Part shown: positions 9,609 to 16,865 of the stretch, in pieces | Position numbering within the stretch: position 1 is the first letter of the stretch | Layout of the letters: each line of letters starts with the position of its first letter | From: Halomonas salinarum | GTDB lineage: Bacteria > Pseudomonadota > Gammaproteobacteria > Pseudomonadales > Halomonadaceae | Direction: 5' to 3' | Assembly: GCF_012062845.1 (NCBI RefSeq) | Contig: NZ_WWNB01000020.1 | Coordinates: 1 to 64,000, forward strand | DNA length: 64,000 bases | Made by a program: the position numbers and the translations under genes | The notes under the pieces: model-generated | Seen by the model: only the letters and a program-made list of their open reading frames with translations | The model's database searches: none | What the model was told of the DNA's origin: nothing

Positions 9609-10067
9609 ATGAGCCGGGCTATCGCCTTCTTGTTCGGCCTTGCTCTGATTTCAGGGTCTGGCTGGGGCCTGAGTACGGCCCAGGCCGAGCAGTTCGAGCG
9701 CTTCGGCCGCTACCAGGTCCACTACAATGCGGTGAACACCAGCTTTCTGACTCAGGAGGTGGCGGCGGCCAACGACATCCAGCGCAGCCGGGTGCAGGCC
9801 CTGTTGAACGTCAGCGTGCGCAAAGAACAGGACGACGGCACCACCCGCCCGGTGGAGGCGTCGGTGGAAGGCCGCGTGGGCAACCTCGCCGGCCAGTCTC
9901 AGCCACTGAGCTTTCGCACCGTGCGCGAAGAGGGCGCCATCTATCACCTGGCCACCTTCCGTATTCAGGAAGACGAGCCGATGCGCTTCGATCTGCGGGT
10001 GCGCTATGACCGCAATGCCCCGCCTGGCGAGGTGAGCTTCATCCAACGATTCTATATTGATCGCTGA
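9609..10067 (+). CDS. DUF4426 periplasmic protein
   Basis: Unknown function; conserved beside metXW in pseudomonads and halomonads. Translation probably starts at the ATG at 9609 (AGGA-rich leader), giving 152 residues, rather than at an in-frame upstream codon. Residues 1-26 form a signal peptide ending in TAQA, so the mature protein is exported. The rest (ERFGRYQVHYNAVNTSFL near the new N-terminus, QRFYID at the end) resembles an all-beta domain. No catalytic motif is visible. Confidence 0.88.
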   Translation: MSRAIAFLFGLALISGSGWGLSTAQAEQFERFGRYQVHYNAVNTSFLTQEVAAANDIQRSRVQALLNVSVRKEQDDGTTRPVEASVEGRVGNLAGQSQPLSFRTVREEGAIYHLATFRIQEDEPMRFDLRVRYDRNAPPGEVSFIQRFYIDR

Positions 10068-10145
10068 CCCGAGCTGACGTGAATCTGACTGACGTGTACC
10101 GAGCCCAGCTTGAATAGAATCGACGCCACATCGGCAGAAGCGCAC

Positions 10146-10478
10146 ATGCGCGACGCCCGTCTCGCCCACGTAACCGACCTCGACGCCACCGGCGCCGCCG
10201 CGGTCATGCTTCCCAATGGCCGCGCGGGCTTTGTGGTGCGTGTGCACGGCCAACTGCATGGCTATGAAAACCGCTGCCCGCACCGCGACAGCCGGCTCGA
10301 TATCGACGCCAATCGTTTTCTTGCCGACGGCGGTGAGCTGATCCAGTGCGCCCACCACGGCGCCCTCTTCCTGCCGGAGAACGGCGAGTGCGTGGCCGGC
10401 CCCTGCCAATATGACTCGCTTGTGCCGCTAGCACTCGCCATCGACGATGACGGCGGGATCCACCTGGCGAGTGAGTGA
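10146..10478 (+). CDS. Rieske [2Fe-2S] ferredoxin-like protein
   Basis: Small cytosolic Rieske protein of about 110 residues. The two cluster-binding motifs are visible: C-x-H in ENRCPHRD and C-x2-H in IQCAHHGALF, about 20 residues apart, as in Rieske ferredoxins of dioxygenase type. No oxygenase partner lies nearby, so the redox partner is unknown. The start is uncertain: ATG 10146 is chosen, but an in-frame TTG at 10110 would add 12 residues. Its 3' end overlaps the convergent sfsA gene by 51 bp, so both proteins are encoded on opposite strands there. Confidence 0.85.
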   Translation: MRDARLAHVTDLDATGAAAVMLPNGRAGFVVRVHGQLHGYENRCPHRDSRLDIDANRFLADGGELIQCAHHGALFLPENGECVAGPCQYDSLVPLALAIDDDGGIHLASE

Positions 10479-11210
10479 TACCGGCAAGGGCCGCGTCAGG
10501 CGAATGCCAACCGGCGCGTCTTGCCGCCAATCGACCTCACAGCCGTAGGCCAGCACCTCGACACCCGCGGCGACCGCCTCGCCAAGCGCCTGGGCATAGG
10601 CAGGGTCGAGATGCCGCGCGGGCGCCACGTCGTCGATGCCGGTATGCGCCACACAGAACAGCAGCACCGCACGCTGGCCTTCAGCGGCCAGGCGGCTCAA
10701 CACCTCGAGATGACGCCGCCCGCGCTCGCTGACGGCATCCGGGAAGTAGCCGTGACCGTCTTCCTCCTTGAGGGTCACCTGCTTGACCTCGACATAAGCC
10801 TCGACACCGGGAGCGGCACCGCCCTCTCCTCCACGCAGGCGGAAATCGAGCCGCGCTCCATCGACCTTGACCTCTCGCCTCAGCTCGGCATAACCGGCAA
10901 GCGGCGTGATGGTGCCGGCGCGCAGCGCCTCCTCGACGATCGCATTAGTGCGACCGGTATGTACCGAAGCAAGCGCTGTGTCGCCCTCTGACTGAGGCAG
11001 CGCGATCAGCTCCCAGGTCCAGTCTAGCTTGCGCTTGGGGTTGTCGCTCGGCGACAGCCAAACCCGTGCCCCGGGCACGTTGACCGCACGCATCGAGCCG
11101 GTATTCGGACAGTGGGCCACCACCTCGCGACCGTCATCGAGGATAACGTCGGCAAGGAAGCGCTTATAGCGGCGAATCAGCGTGCCAGGCACCAGTCGTG
11201 AATAGTCCAT
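10428..11210 (-). CDS. sfsA: Sugar fermentation stimulation protein SfsA
   Basis: SfsA family protein of 260 residues, proposed to bind nucleic acid and, by structure, related to nucleases; its physiological role is unsettled. Family motifs are LIRRYKRFLADV (about 10-21), AHCPNTGSMRAV (33-44), DNPKRKLDWTWEL (56-68), YVEVKQVTL and FPDAVSERGRRHLEVL. It is slightly longer than the E. coli protein (234). It lies 12 nt after the aminotransferase gene, so the two form an operon. Confidence 0.93.
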   Translation of the reverse strand: MDYSRLVPGTLIRRYKRFLADVILDDGREVVAHCPNTGSMRAVNVPGARVWLSPSDNPKRKLDWTWELIALPQSEGDTALASVHTGRTNAIVEEALRAGTITPLAGYAELRREVKVDGARLDFRLRGGEGGAAPGVEAYVEVKQVTLKEEDGHGYFPDAVSERGRRHLEVLSRLAAEGQRAVLLFCVAHTGIDDVAPARHLDPAYAQALGEAVAAGVEVLAYGCEVDWRQDAPVGIRLTRPLPVSLTRQVDPAVIVDGEC

Positions 11211-11222
11211 AGAGCCTTCCCT

Positions 11223-12383
11223 TTACTGACGGGTCAGGAAGCGCCCGAGTCGCGCTACCGCCTCCTCGAGGCGGGCACGCTCGGCAGTGAAGGCGATGCG
11301 CACATGGCGCTCGCCCCCTGTTACCGCGAAGTCGATACCCGGGGTGATGGCGACGTTCTCTTCCTCCAGCAGGCGGCGGCAGAACGCCAGGCTGTCGCGG
11401 CTGTAGCGACTGATATCGAGCCACAGATAGAAGGCGCCCTGAGGCGGCAGCGAAGGCGCCAGCCCCAGGCCCGCCAAGCCGTCGAGCAATGCATCACGGC
11501 GCCGGTGGAGCTCACCACGACGGCGTTCCAGCTCGTCGCGGCATTCCGGCGTGAAGGCAGCCAGGGCCGCATGCTGCGAAGGCGTCGGCGCCGCCAGGAA
11601 GATATTCTGGGCCAGTCGCGTCAGCGGCTCCACGGCATCCGTGGGCGCCACCAGCCAGCCGAGGCGCCAGCCGGTCATGCCGAAGTACTTCGAGAAGCTG
11701 TTGACCACATAGGCCTCGGGCGCCACCGCAGCTGCCGATACCGGTGCCACGTCATAATTCAGGCCCTGATAGATCTCGTCGACCAAAAGTGCCCCCCGAT
11801 GCGCGGCCACGGTCTTTGCCACCGCGGCGATCTGGCCGGCGTCCAGGGTATGGCCCGTCGGATTGGACGGCGTGGCAAGCATCGCGAGCCGCGTCTCGTC
11901 GCGCCAGTGGCGCTCAATCAGTTCAGCATTCAGCTGCCAATCGCTATCCGGTCCCACCGCTACGGTATCGAGCTCGGCCTCGGCCAGCGCCATGAAGTGA
12001 CGGTTGCAGGGATAGGTCGGGTCGGCCATCAGCACCCTGTCACCGCGCTGGACCAGCAGCTGGCTGGCCAGCAACAGCGCCCCAGAGGCACCGGGGGTGA
12101 CGATGATCCGTGCGGGATCGACCTGGGCGCCGAAATGCTCGGCATAGTGGCCGGCAATGGCCTCGCGCAGCGCCGGTAGCCCTGCCGCAGGCGTGTAACG
12201 GGTGCGACCTGCCGCCAGTGCCTGCTGGCCGGCGGCAATCACCGACTCGGGGGTCGGAAAATCGGGCTCGCCGATTTCCAGGTGAATGACGTCGTGACCC
12301 GCCGCCTCACGGGCCTGGGCGACCTCAAGCAGGCTCATGACCCGAAACGGCTGAACACGATCCAGCCTGGCACTGAACGACAT
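11223..12383 (-). CDS. Class I/II PLP aminotransferase
   Basis: PLP-dependent aminotransferase of fold type I, 386 residues. The Schiff-base lysine is in NSFSKYFGMTGWRLGW near residue 232, with the cofactor-binding tyrosine in DEIYQGL and the conserved N-P pair in TPSNPTG. The substrate-carboxylate arginine is in VRIAF near residue 365. Such genes next to sfsA and dksA are annotated as aspartate- or aromatic-type aminotransferases; the exact substrate cannot be told from sequence. It is divergent from dksA. Confidence 0.9.
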   Translation of the reverse strand: MSFSARLDRVQPFRVMSLLEVAQAREAAGHDVIHLEIGEPDFPTPESVIAAGQQALAAGRTRYTPAAGLPALREAIAGHYAEHFGAQVDPARIIVTPGASGALLLASQLLVQRGDRVLMADPTYPCNRHFMALAEAELDTVAVGPDSDWQLNAELIERHWRDETRLAMLATPSNPTGHTLDAGQIAAVAKTVAAHRGALLVDEIYQGLNYDVAPVSAAAVAPEAYVVNSFSKYFGMTGWRLGWLVAPTDAVEPLTRLAQNIFLAAPTPSQHAALAAFTPECRDELERRRGELHRRRDALLDGLAGLGLAPSLPPQGAFYLWLDISRYSRDSLAFCRRLLEEENVAITPGIDFAVTGGERHVRIAFTAERARLEEAVARLGRFLTRQ

Positions 12384-12517
12384 GGGCGATTTCCTGTAGT
12401 AAAAGTGGACAGTAACGATGGCTAGCGGCGGAGGGCACCACCGGCAGATGCGACGGTCAGACCGTTATGATAACCGTTCAGCGAGGCGCCTCTATAGTAA
12501 AGAAGATGTCACAACGG

Positions 12518-12546
12518 TTGCGTTCTCGGCTTTTTTTCGCTAAATA
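12518..12546 (+). promoter_or_regulatory. Candidate dksA promoter
   Basis: TTGCGT, a 17-bp spacer containing a T-run, and TAAATA lie 80 bp upstream of the dksA ATG. This is a plausible sigma-70 promoter by spacing and position only. Confidence 0.45.
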
Positions 12547-12625
12547 CACTGGGTTTTGGGCCCGCGATGGACAGCACCCTTCGATCGGGTATTGGCCCCA
12601 GTCACTCGAGTAATGAGGCAGCCAC

Positions 12626-13063
12626 ATGGCAGCAGCAGCACAAACCCCGGAAGCCCTCAAGCGATTCACCCCGTATGAACCGGCACCGGGTGAAGAGTAT
12701 ATGAACGACAAGCAGTTAGCGCACTTCCGTGAAATCCTGCTCGACTGGAAAAGGGATTTGATGGAAGAGGTGGACCGCACCGTGCGCCATCTGCAGGAAG
12801 ACGCCAACAACTACGCTGACCCGGCGGACCGCGCCACGCAAGAAGAAGGCTTCAATCTGGAGCTGCGCACACGGGATCGCGAGCGCAAGCTGCTCAAGAA
12901 GATCAACGAGACCATCGAGAAAATCGACGAAGACGACTACGGCTTCTGTGAAGCCTGCGGCGTCGAAATCGGCATCCGCCGTCTCGAGGCGCGCCCAACG
13001 GCGACACAGTGCGTCGACTGCAAGACCCTTGCCGAACTCAAGGAAAAGCAGCTCGGTGGCTAA
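12626..13063 (+). CDS. dksA: RNA polymerase-binding factor DksA
   Basis: Binds the RNA polymerase secondary channel and, with ppGpp, tunes rRNA, amino-acid and virulence promoters. The 145-residue protein has the coiled-coil hairpin (about residues 30-105) with the acidic tip region ADPADRATQEE, and the zinc finger CEAC...CVDC (about 109-133), all four cysteines present. A candidate promoter lies 80 bp upstream. A strong hairpin follows at 13108, so it may be mostly monocistronic, with gluQ behind as in Pseudomonas and E. coli. Confidence 0.97.
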   Translation: MAAAAQTPEALKRFTPYEPAPGEEYMNDKQLAHFREILLDWKRDLMEEVDRTVRHLQEDANNYADPADRATQEEGFNLELRTRDRERKLLKKINETIEKIDEDDYGFCEACGVEIGIRRLEARPTATQCVDCKTLAELKEKQLGG

Positions 13064-13107
13064 CAAACGCTTGCCGGCCATTCCTTGGCAGTAACCTTGG
13101 CCATCTT

Positions 13108-13133
13108 CGACGGGCACCTTCGGGTGCCCGTCG
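13108..13133 (+). terminator. UUCG-capped hairpin after dksA
   Basis: Perfect 11-bp stem (13108-13118 with 13123-13133) closed by a TTCG tetraloop, between dksA and gluQ. There is no T-run, so it could be an RNA-stabilising 3' hairpin or a weak terminator. Confidence 0.6.
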
Positions 13134-13210
13134 GCGTATACAGCAGGCCAAGGCCGTCCATCCTCGACGTGCACCGATAAAAACCGCTACCTCCTGATGA
13201 CCCTTCAGCC

Positions 13211-14104
13211 ATGACCGACTACCGCGGACGCTTTGCCCCGACCCCCTCCGGCCCGCTGCACTTCGGGTCGCTGGTCGCGGCGCTGGGCAGCTACCTGGAT
13301 GCTCGCCAGGCAGGCGGCCACTGGAGCGTACGCATCGAGGACATCGACCCGCCACGCTGCCCGCCCGGGGCAAGCGACACCATCCTGCGCCAGCTAGAGG
13401 CCTTCGGGCTTCACTGGGACGGCACGGTGCACTATCAACAGAGCCGCGGTGAAGCCTTTCAGGCAGCCCTTGTACGGCTCGCCGAAGCGGGACTTGCCTA
13501 CCCCTGCAGCTGTTCGCGCAAGCAGTGGCGCGACTATCCGATCTATCCAGGCTGGTGCCGCGACGGTCTCAGTAACCCCGATGCACCAGTGGCCTGGCGA
13601 CTGCGCAGCGATCTCGGGTGGCGACCGGTGGTCTGGCAGGACCGGCTCCATGGCCGACAGTGCCTGGATCCCGCCGACCTCGGCGATGTGGTACTCAAGC
13701 GCAAGGATGGCCTTTGGGCCTATCAGCTGGCGGTGGTGGTCGACGACGCCGATCAAGGCATCAGCGATGTGGTACGTGGCGAAGACCTGCTCGACAACAC
13801 CCCCTGGCAGCGCCAGCTTCAGGTCGCCCTGGCACTGCCCGAGCCACGCTACCTGCACCTGCCACTGATCATCGGCGACGACGGCCAGAAACTCTCCAAA
13901 CAGAACCTGGCGCGTCCGCTACCCGAGGACGCGCGAGTGCGGCCGCTGCTGCATCAAGCCCTCATGGCGCTCGACCAGGCGCCCGACACGGCCCTTGCCA
14001 CCGCGCCGGCCGAGGAGCAACTCAAGGCTGCCATCGAGGCCTGGGACCCGACACGACTGCAGACCGGTGGCTCAGGGGTTGCACCTGACTGGCCCGAGGA
14101 CTGA
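13211..14104 (+). CDS. gluQ: Glutamyl-Q tRNA(Asp) synthetase
   Basis: Attaches glutamate to queuosine-34 of tRNA-Asp, a tRNA modification done by a truncated GluRS paralogue. The 297-residue protein has the HIGH-like FAPTPSGPLHFGSL (residues 8-21), the KMSKS-like KLSKQN (about 228-233) and a Zn site of the form CSCSRKQ...YPGWC (about 99-117). It lacks the anticodon-binding domain of true GluRS, as expected. The position between dksA and the cbr locus is conserved. Confidence 0.95.
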   Translation: MTDYRGRFAPTPSGPLHFGSLVAALGSYLDARQAGGHWSVRIEDIDPPRCPPGASDTILRQLEAFGLHWDGTVHYQQSRGEAFQAALVRLAEAGLAYPCSCSRKQWRDYPIYPGWCRDGLSNPDAPVAWRLRSDLGWRPVVWQDRLHGRQCLDPADLGDVVLKRKDGLWAYQLAVVVDDADQGISDVVRGEDLLDNTPWQRQLQVALALPEPRYLHLPLIIGDDGQKLSKQNLARPLPEDARVRPLLHQALMALDQAPDTALATAPAEEQLKAAIEAWDPTRLQTGGSGVAPDWPED

Positions 14105-14282
14105 GGCCTGAGGACCCAGAGCCGATCATCACGCAGGCCCGGGGCGAGCTCGCTACAGGCAGCGACGACGCCCGTCACTTGATCCGGCTGGCGCGCACGG
14201 GCCACGATGTGAGCTTGCACAATCACAGCCTGGCGGCCCTGACGGTGGCATGGGATGCCAAGCGTTTGCTCCGGGCCATGAG

Positions 14283-14593
14283 GCACCATCGAAATCAATG
14301 CCCAACGTCGACGATGACCCGGGGAGAGATGGCGTAGAATGGTGCGTGACCGTTACCGGTCAGGGTGTCGAGCCTGCCTTTCACCCCTCCCAGGGCGCCC
14401 GACGAGGGCACAGGCCTGGGGCTGGCGCTGGTGGCTGGCCTACTCGCTAACCACCATGGCCGCATCGATATCGTTCCACCTCCCCGACGGGCGCGACAGC
14501 GGTACCCGCATCGTCATGTGGCTTCCCGCCAGCAGGCGGCCCCCGAGCAAAGAGGACGACGAGCTCCACCATGAGCCGGATTCTGATCGTTGA
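14283..14593 (+). pseudogene. cbrA: Remnant of CbrA-type sensor histidine kinase
   Basis: Only the end of a histidine kinase ATPase domain can be read, spread over three frames. TIEINA (from about 14287) resembles the strand after the N box. VEWCVTVTGQGVEPAF resembles the G1 box but with its DxGxG broken to GQGVE. PFTPPRAPDEGTGLGLALV (from about 14368) is the F and G2 boxes in a second frame. [18 protein letters not shown] (to 14533) is the last strand in a third frame. No start, dimerisation/phospho-accepting domain or sensor domain remains. In Pseudomonas the large kinase CbrA occupies exactly this place before cbrB. The stretch 14105-14282 has no recognisable gene and may be more eroded kinase sequence. 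The kinase nature is clear; the name CbrA rests on position. Confidence 0.8.
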
Positions 14594-15953
14594 AGACGAA
14601 AGCATCATCCGCAGTGCCCTGAAGCAACTGCTGGAGCGCCGTGGCCACGACGTCAGCGAGGCCGTCTCGGTCGTCGAAGCAGAGGCCCTGGACCCTCAGC
14701 GCTTCTCCCTGGTGATCAGCGAGCTTCACTTGCCTGGCGATCCTGGCACCACAATGATCGAACGTGCCACCCCCGTGCCGGTCTTGATCATGACCCGCAA
14801 TGCCAGCATTCGCTCTGCCGTCGAGGCCATGAAGCAGGGGGCCGTGGACTATATCGCCAAGCCCTTTGACCATGCTGAGCTGGTCGACATGGTGGAACAC
14901 CTGCTCGCCGAACCCGGTAACGAGAAGCCCGCCCCCGTGAAGGAGCCCGCACCGCCAACCATGATCGGCGAGTGTCCGGCCATGCAGGAGGTCTACTCGC
15001 GTATTCGCAAGACCGCGCCGGCCGATGTCACGGTGCTGATCCAGGGGGAGTCGGGGACCGGCAAGGAACTGGTGGCTCGCGCGCTCCACCGTCAGAGCCG
15101 GCGCGACAAGGCGCCACTGATCTGCGTCAACTGCGCGGCCATCCCCGAGACCCTGATCGAGTCCGAGCTGTTCGGCCACGAGAAGGGGGCCTTTACTGGC
15201 GCCAGTGCCGCCCGGACTGGCCTGGTCGAGGCCGCGGACGGCGGCACCCTGTTTCTCGATGAGATCGGTGAGTTACCTCCGGATGCCCAGGCTCGATTGC
15301 TGCGTGTGCTGCAGGAAGGCGAGATCCGCAAGATCGGCTCGGTGGACACGCGTCACGTCAACGTACGCCTGATCGCCGCGACCCATCGCGACCTCCAGGC
15401 CATGTCGAAGACAGGCGAGTTCCGACTCGATCTCTACTATCGCCTCAACGTCATGCAGATCGATCTGCCGCCGCTGCGCGAGCGCGAGAACGATATTATG
15501 ACCATCGCCGATGTGCTGCTCGATAGCGCTTGCCAACGCCATAACCGCAAGGGGCTAAAGTTGTCGCGCAGTGCAAGGCGCGAGATCCGTGACTACCTCT
15601 GGCCCGGCAACGTTCGCGAGCTCGAGAATGCCCTCGAGCGCGGCGTCATCCTCGCCGAAGGTCATCTGATTCATCCTGACGACCTGGGCTTGCGCAAGGC
15701 ACCCTCACAAAACACCGCTCGCTCATCAGCCAATGTGGTCGCAACGCATGACGATGTCGCGCAAGCAGGCGACACCAGCGAAGAAGACCTGTCCCTCGAG
15801 GACTACTTCCAGCATTTCGTGCTCGAGCACCAGGAGCAGATGAGCGAGACCGAACTGGCCCACAAGCTCGGCATCAGCCGCAAGTGCCTCTGGGAGCGCA
15901 GGCAGCGGCTTGGCATCCCCAGAAAGCGCAGCAGTCGCAGCCGACCGACCTGA
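14571..15953 (+). CDS. cbrB: CbrB-type sigma-54 response regulator, D51E
   Basis: NtrC-family activator of sigma-54 promoters; in Pseudomonas CbrB turns on the small RNA crcZ and so relieves carbon catabolite repression. The 460-residue protein has a receiver domain (1-115), an AAA+ domain with Walker A GESGTGKE, the sigma-54 contact loop GAFTGA and FLDEIGEL, and a Fis-type HTH ([28 protein letters not shown] region). The receiver keeps the acidic pair ED (8-9), T75 and K97, but the phospho-acceptor, Asp in VSDLRLPG of CbrB, is Glu51 here (VISELHLPG, codon GAG at 14721-14723). With its kinase decayed, it may be active without phosphorylation; that is inference. The region downstream holds a crcZ-like RNA, which supports the name. 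Confidence 0.92.
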   Translation: MSRILIVEDESIIRSALKQLLERRGHDVSEAVSVVEAEALDPQRFSLVISELHLPGDPGTTMIERATPVPVLIMTRNASIRSAVEAMKQGAVDYIAKPFDHAELVDMVEHLLAEPGNEKPAPVKEPAPPTMIGECPAMQEVYSRIRKTAPADVTVLIQGESGTGKELVARALHRQSRRDKAPLICVNCAAIPETLIESELFGHEKGAFTGASAARTGLVEAADGGTLFLDEIGELPPDAQARLLRVLQEGEIRKIGSVDTRHVNVRLIAATHRDLQAMSKTGEFRLDLYYRLNVMQIDLPPLRERENDIMTIADVLLDSACQRHNRKGLKLSRSARREIRDYLWPGNVRELENALERGVILAEGHLIHPDDLGLRKAPSQNTARSSANVVATHDDVAQAGDTSEEDLSLEDYFQHFVLEHQEQMSETELAHKLGISRKCLWERRQRLGIPRKRSSRSRPT

Positions 15954-16063
15954 TCAGTCCTGATCATTGCTGCCTCGCCCGGTTGACACGACCATGGTCT
16001 AACGGCCCACGAGTTCCATTCGCCGGCACTTTTGATCATCATGTTCGCCATCTCTGCACCAGT

Positions 16064-16114
16064 TGTTACCGTCCCACTCAAGAATCGCCCCAAGATACGG
16101 CAAAGGGGGTAACA
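16064..16114. promoter_or_regulatory. Paired TGTTACC/GGTAACA activator sites
   Basis: An inverted pair, TGTTACC (16064-16070) and GGTAACA (16108-16114), lies 75-125 bp upstream of the sigma-54 -24 box. That is the usual place for NtrC-family enhancer sites. From memory, TGTTAC/GTAACA half-sites are reported for CbrB at Pseudomonas crcZ. The pair is seen; CbrB binding is inferred. Confidence 0.65.
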
Positions 16115-16188
16115 CAACCGAGGTGCAGAACCGATGGAACAGATCCAGAAAACTATAACAATCTGTTTTTACTGAATTTTCCTGATCA

Positions 16189-16204
16189 TGGCACGAGCAG
16201 TGCA
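16189..16204 (+). promoter_or_regulatory. Sigma-54 promoter of crcZ-like RNA
   Basis: TGGCACGAGCAGTGCA matches the sigma-54 consensus TGGCACG-N4-TTGCW with one mismatch; the invariant GG (16190-16191) and GC (16202-16203) are correctly spaced. The predicted start is about 16214. It lies about 235 bp downstream of cbrB, whose AAA+ domain has the GAFTGA loop needed to fire such promoters. Confidence 0.85.
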
Positions 16205-16213
16205 ATCATTAGG

Positions 16214-16709
16214 ACAAGAAAAACAACAGCCGAACGTCACTGAGGCTCACGCTAACAACAACAACGTTGAGACCTCAGACACCGCCAACAGCCTAACAAC
16301 AACAACGCTGATGGCGCGGACACAGCACTCATGATGGCAACAACAAACACAAGCCATTTCAGTGCGGCTCGACCACCACAACAATAACTGCGGTCGAGGA
16401 TTCGGAAAGCTGACCAAGACGAAACGCATCCTGCCAGGGCAAAACAATAACAAGCCCTCATGCGATGCACCTCCGGTAACAACAACAATACACCGGAGGT
16501 AGGCAAACTCTTGCCGTCGTGGTTGGACTATTGTTTTGAATACGAGACGGTCGCCATCAGGAAGGGTCGACAAAAACAACAATGTTGCTTACCTGAACCA
16601 AATTTGGTGACTGTGGTGCGTATTCAAGGCGATGCGCCATCACGAAGAAAAACTAACAGCAGGGATGCTGACGTTATGCTTACAGGGGAGGCCAGCTGGC
16701 CTCCCCTTT
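16214..16709 (+). ncRNA. crcZ: CrcZ-like Hfq/Crc sponge RNA
   Basis: Non-coding RNA of about 495 nt between cbrB and pcnB, the exact locus of crcZ in Pseudomonas. It is transcribed from a sigma-54 promoter and ends at a strong terminator. Six consecutive stem-loops each carry an A-rich AAnAAnAA motif in the loop: 16240-16278 and 16283-16316 (both with (AAC)4), 16326-16364 (AACAACAAA), 16368-16398 (AACAATAA), 16426-16468 (AACAATAA) and 16469-16500 (9-bp perfect stem, AACAACAA). Three further unstructured motifs are at about 16217, 16571 and 16646. Such motifs are the target of Hfq with Crc, which repress catabolic mRNAs; the RNA would titrate them. Stem sequences differ while the loops stay alike, the mark of selection on the loop. 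No convincing ORF is present. Function is inferred by analogy. Confidence 0.85.
16685..16709 (+). terminator. Terminator of crcZ-like RNA
   Basis: A 22-nt perfect palindrome (16685-16706) centred on AGCT, followed by TTTCT. It is a GC-rich intrinsic terminator that closes the RNA. From 16710 to the pcnB start nothing else is recognisable apart from short A/T-rich leader sequence. Confidence 0.85.
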
Positions 16710-16865
16710 CTGCGTCTGATGATCATGACGGCCGTAGCCCTTCTTTCTCAGTCATCAGCTCCAACAAACAGTGCTTACAACCCATTCCCCTAACCAGGCA
16801 ATGGTTCCCAAGGTGTCGGCGGTCGGCTACACTTGGGTTTTGCCTTAGCGAGTCGATTTCGCTGC

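Noticed and set aside
14339-14593. 84-codon frame before cbrB as a real small protein
   Set aside because: Only its last third matches the end of a histidine kinase; other kinase fragments are in other frames, so it belongs to a pseudogene.
16247-16582. Antisense open frames across the crcZ-like RNA
   Set aside because: They arise from the repeated GTT/TTG complement of AAC motifs; no Shine-Dalgarno and no family similarity.
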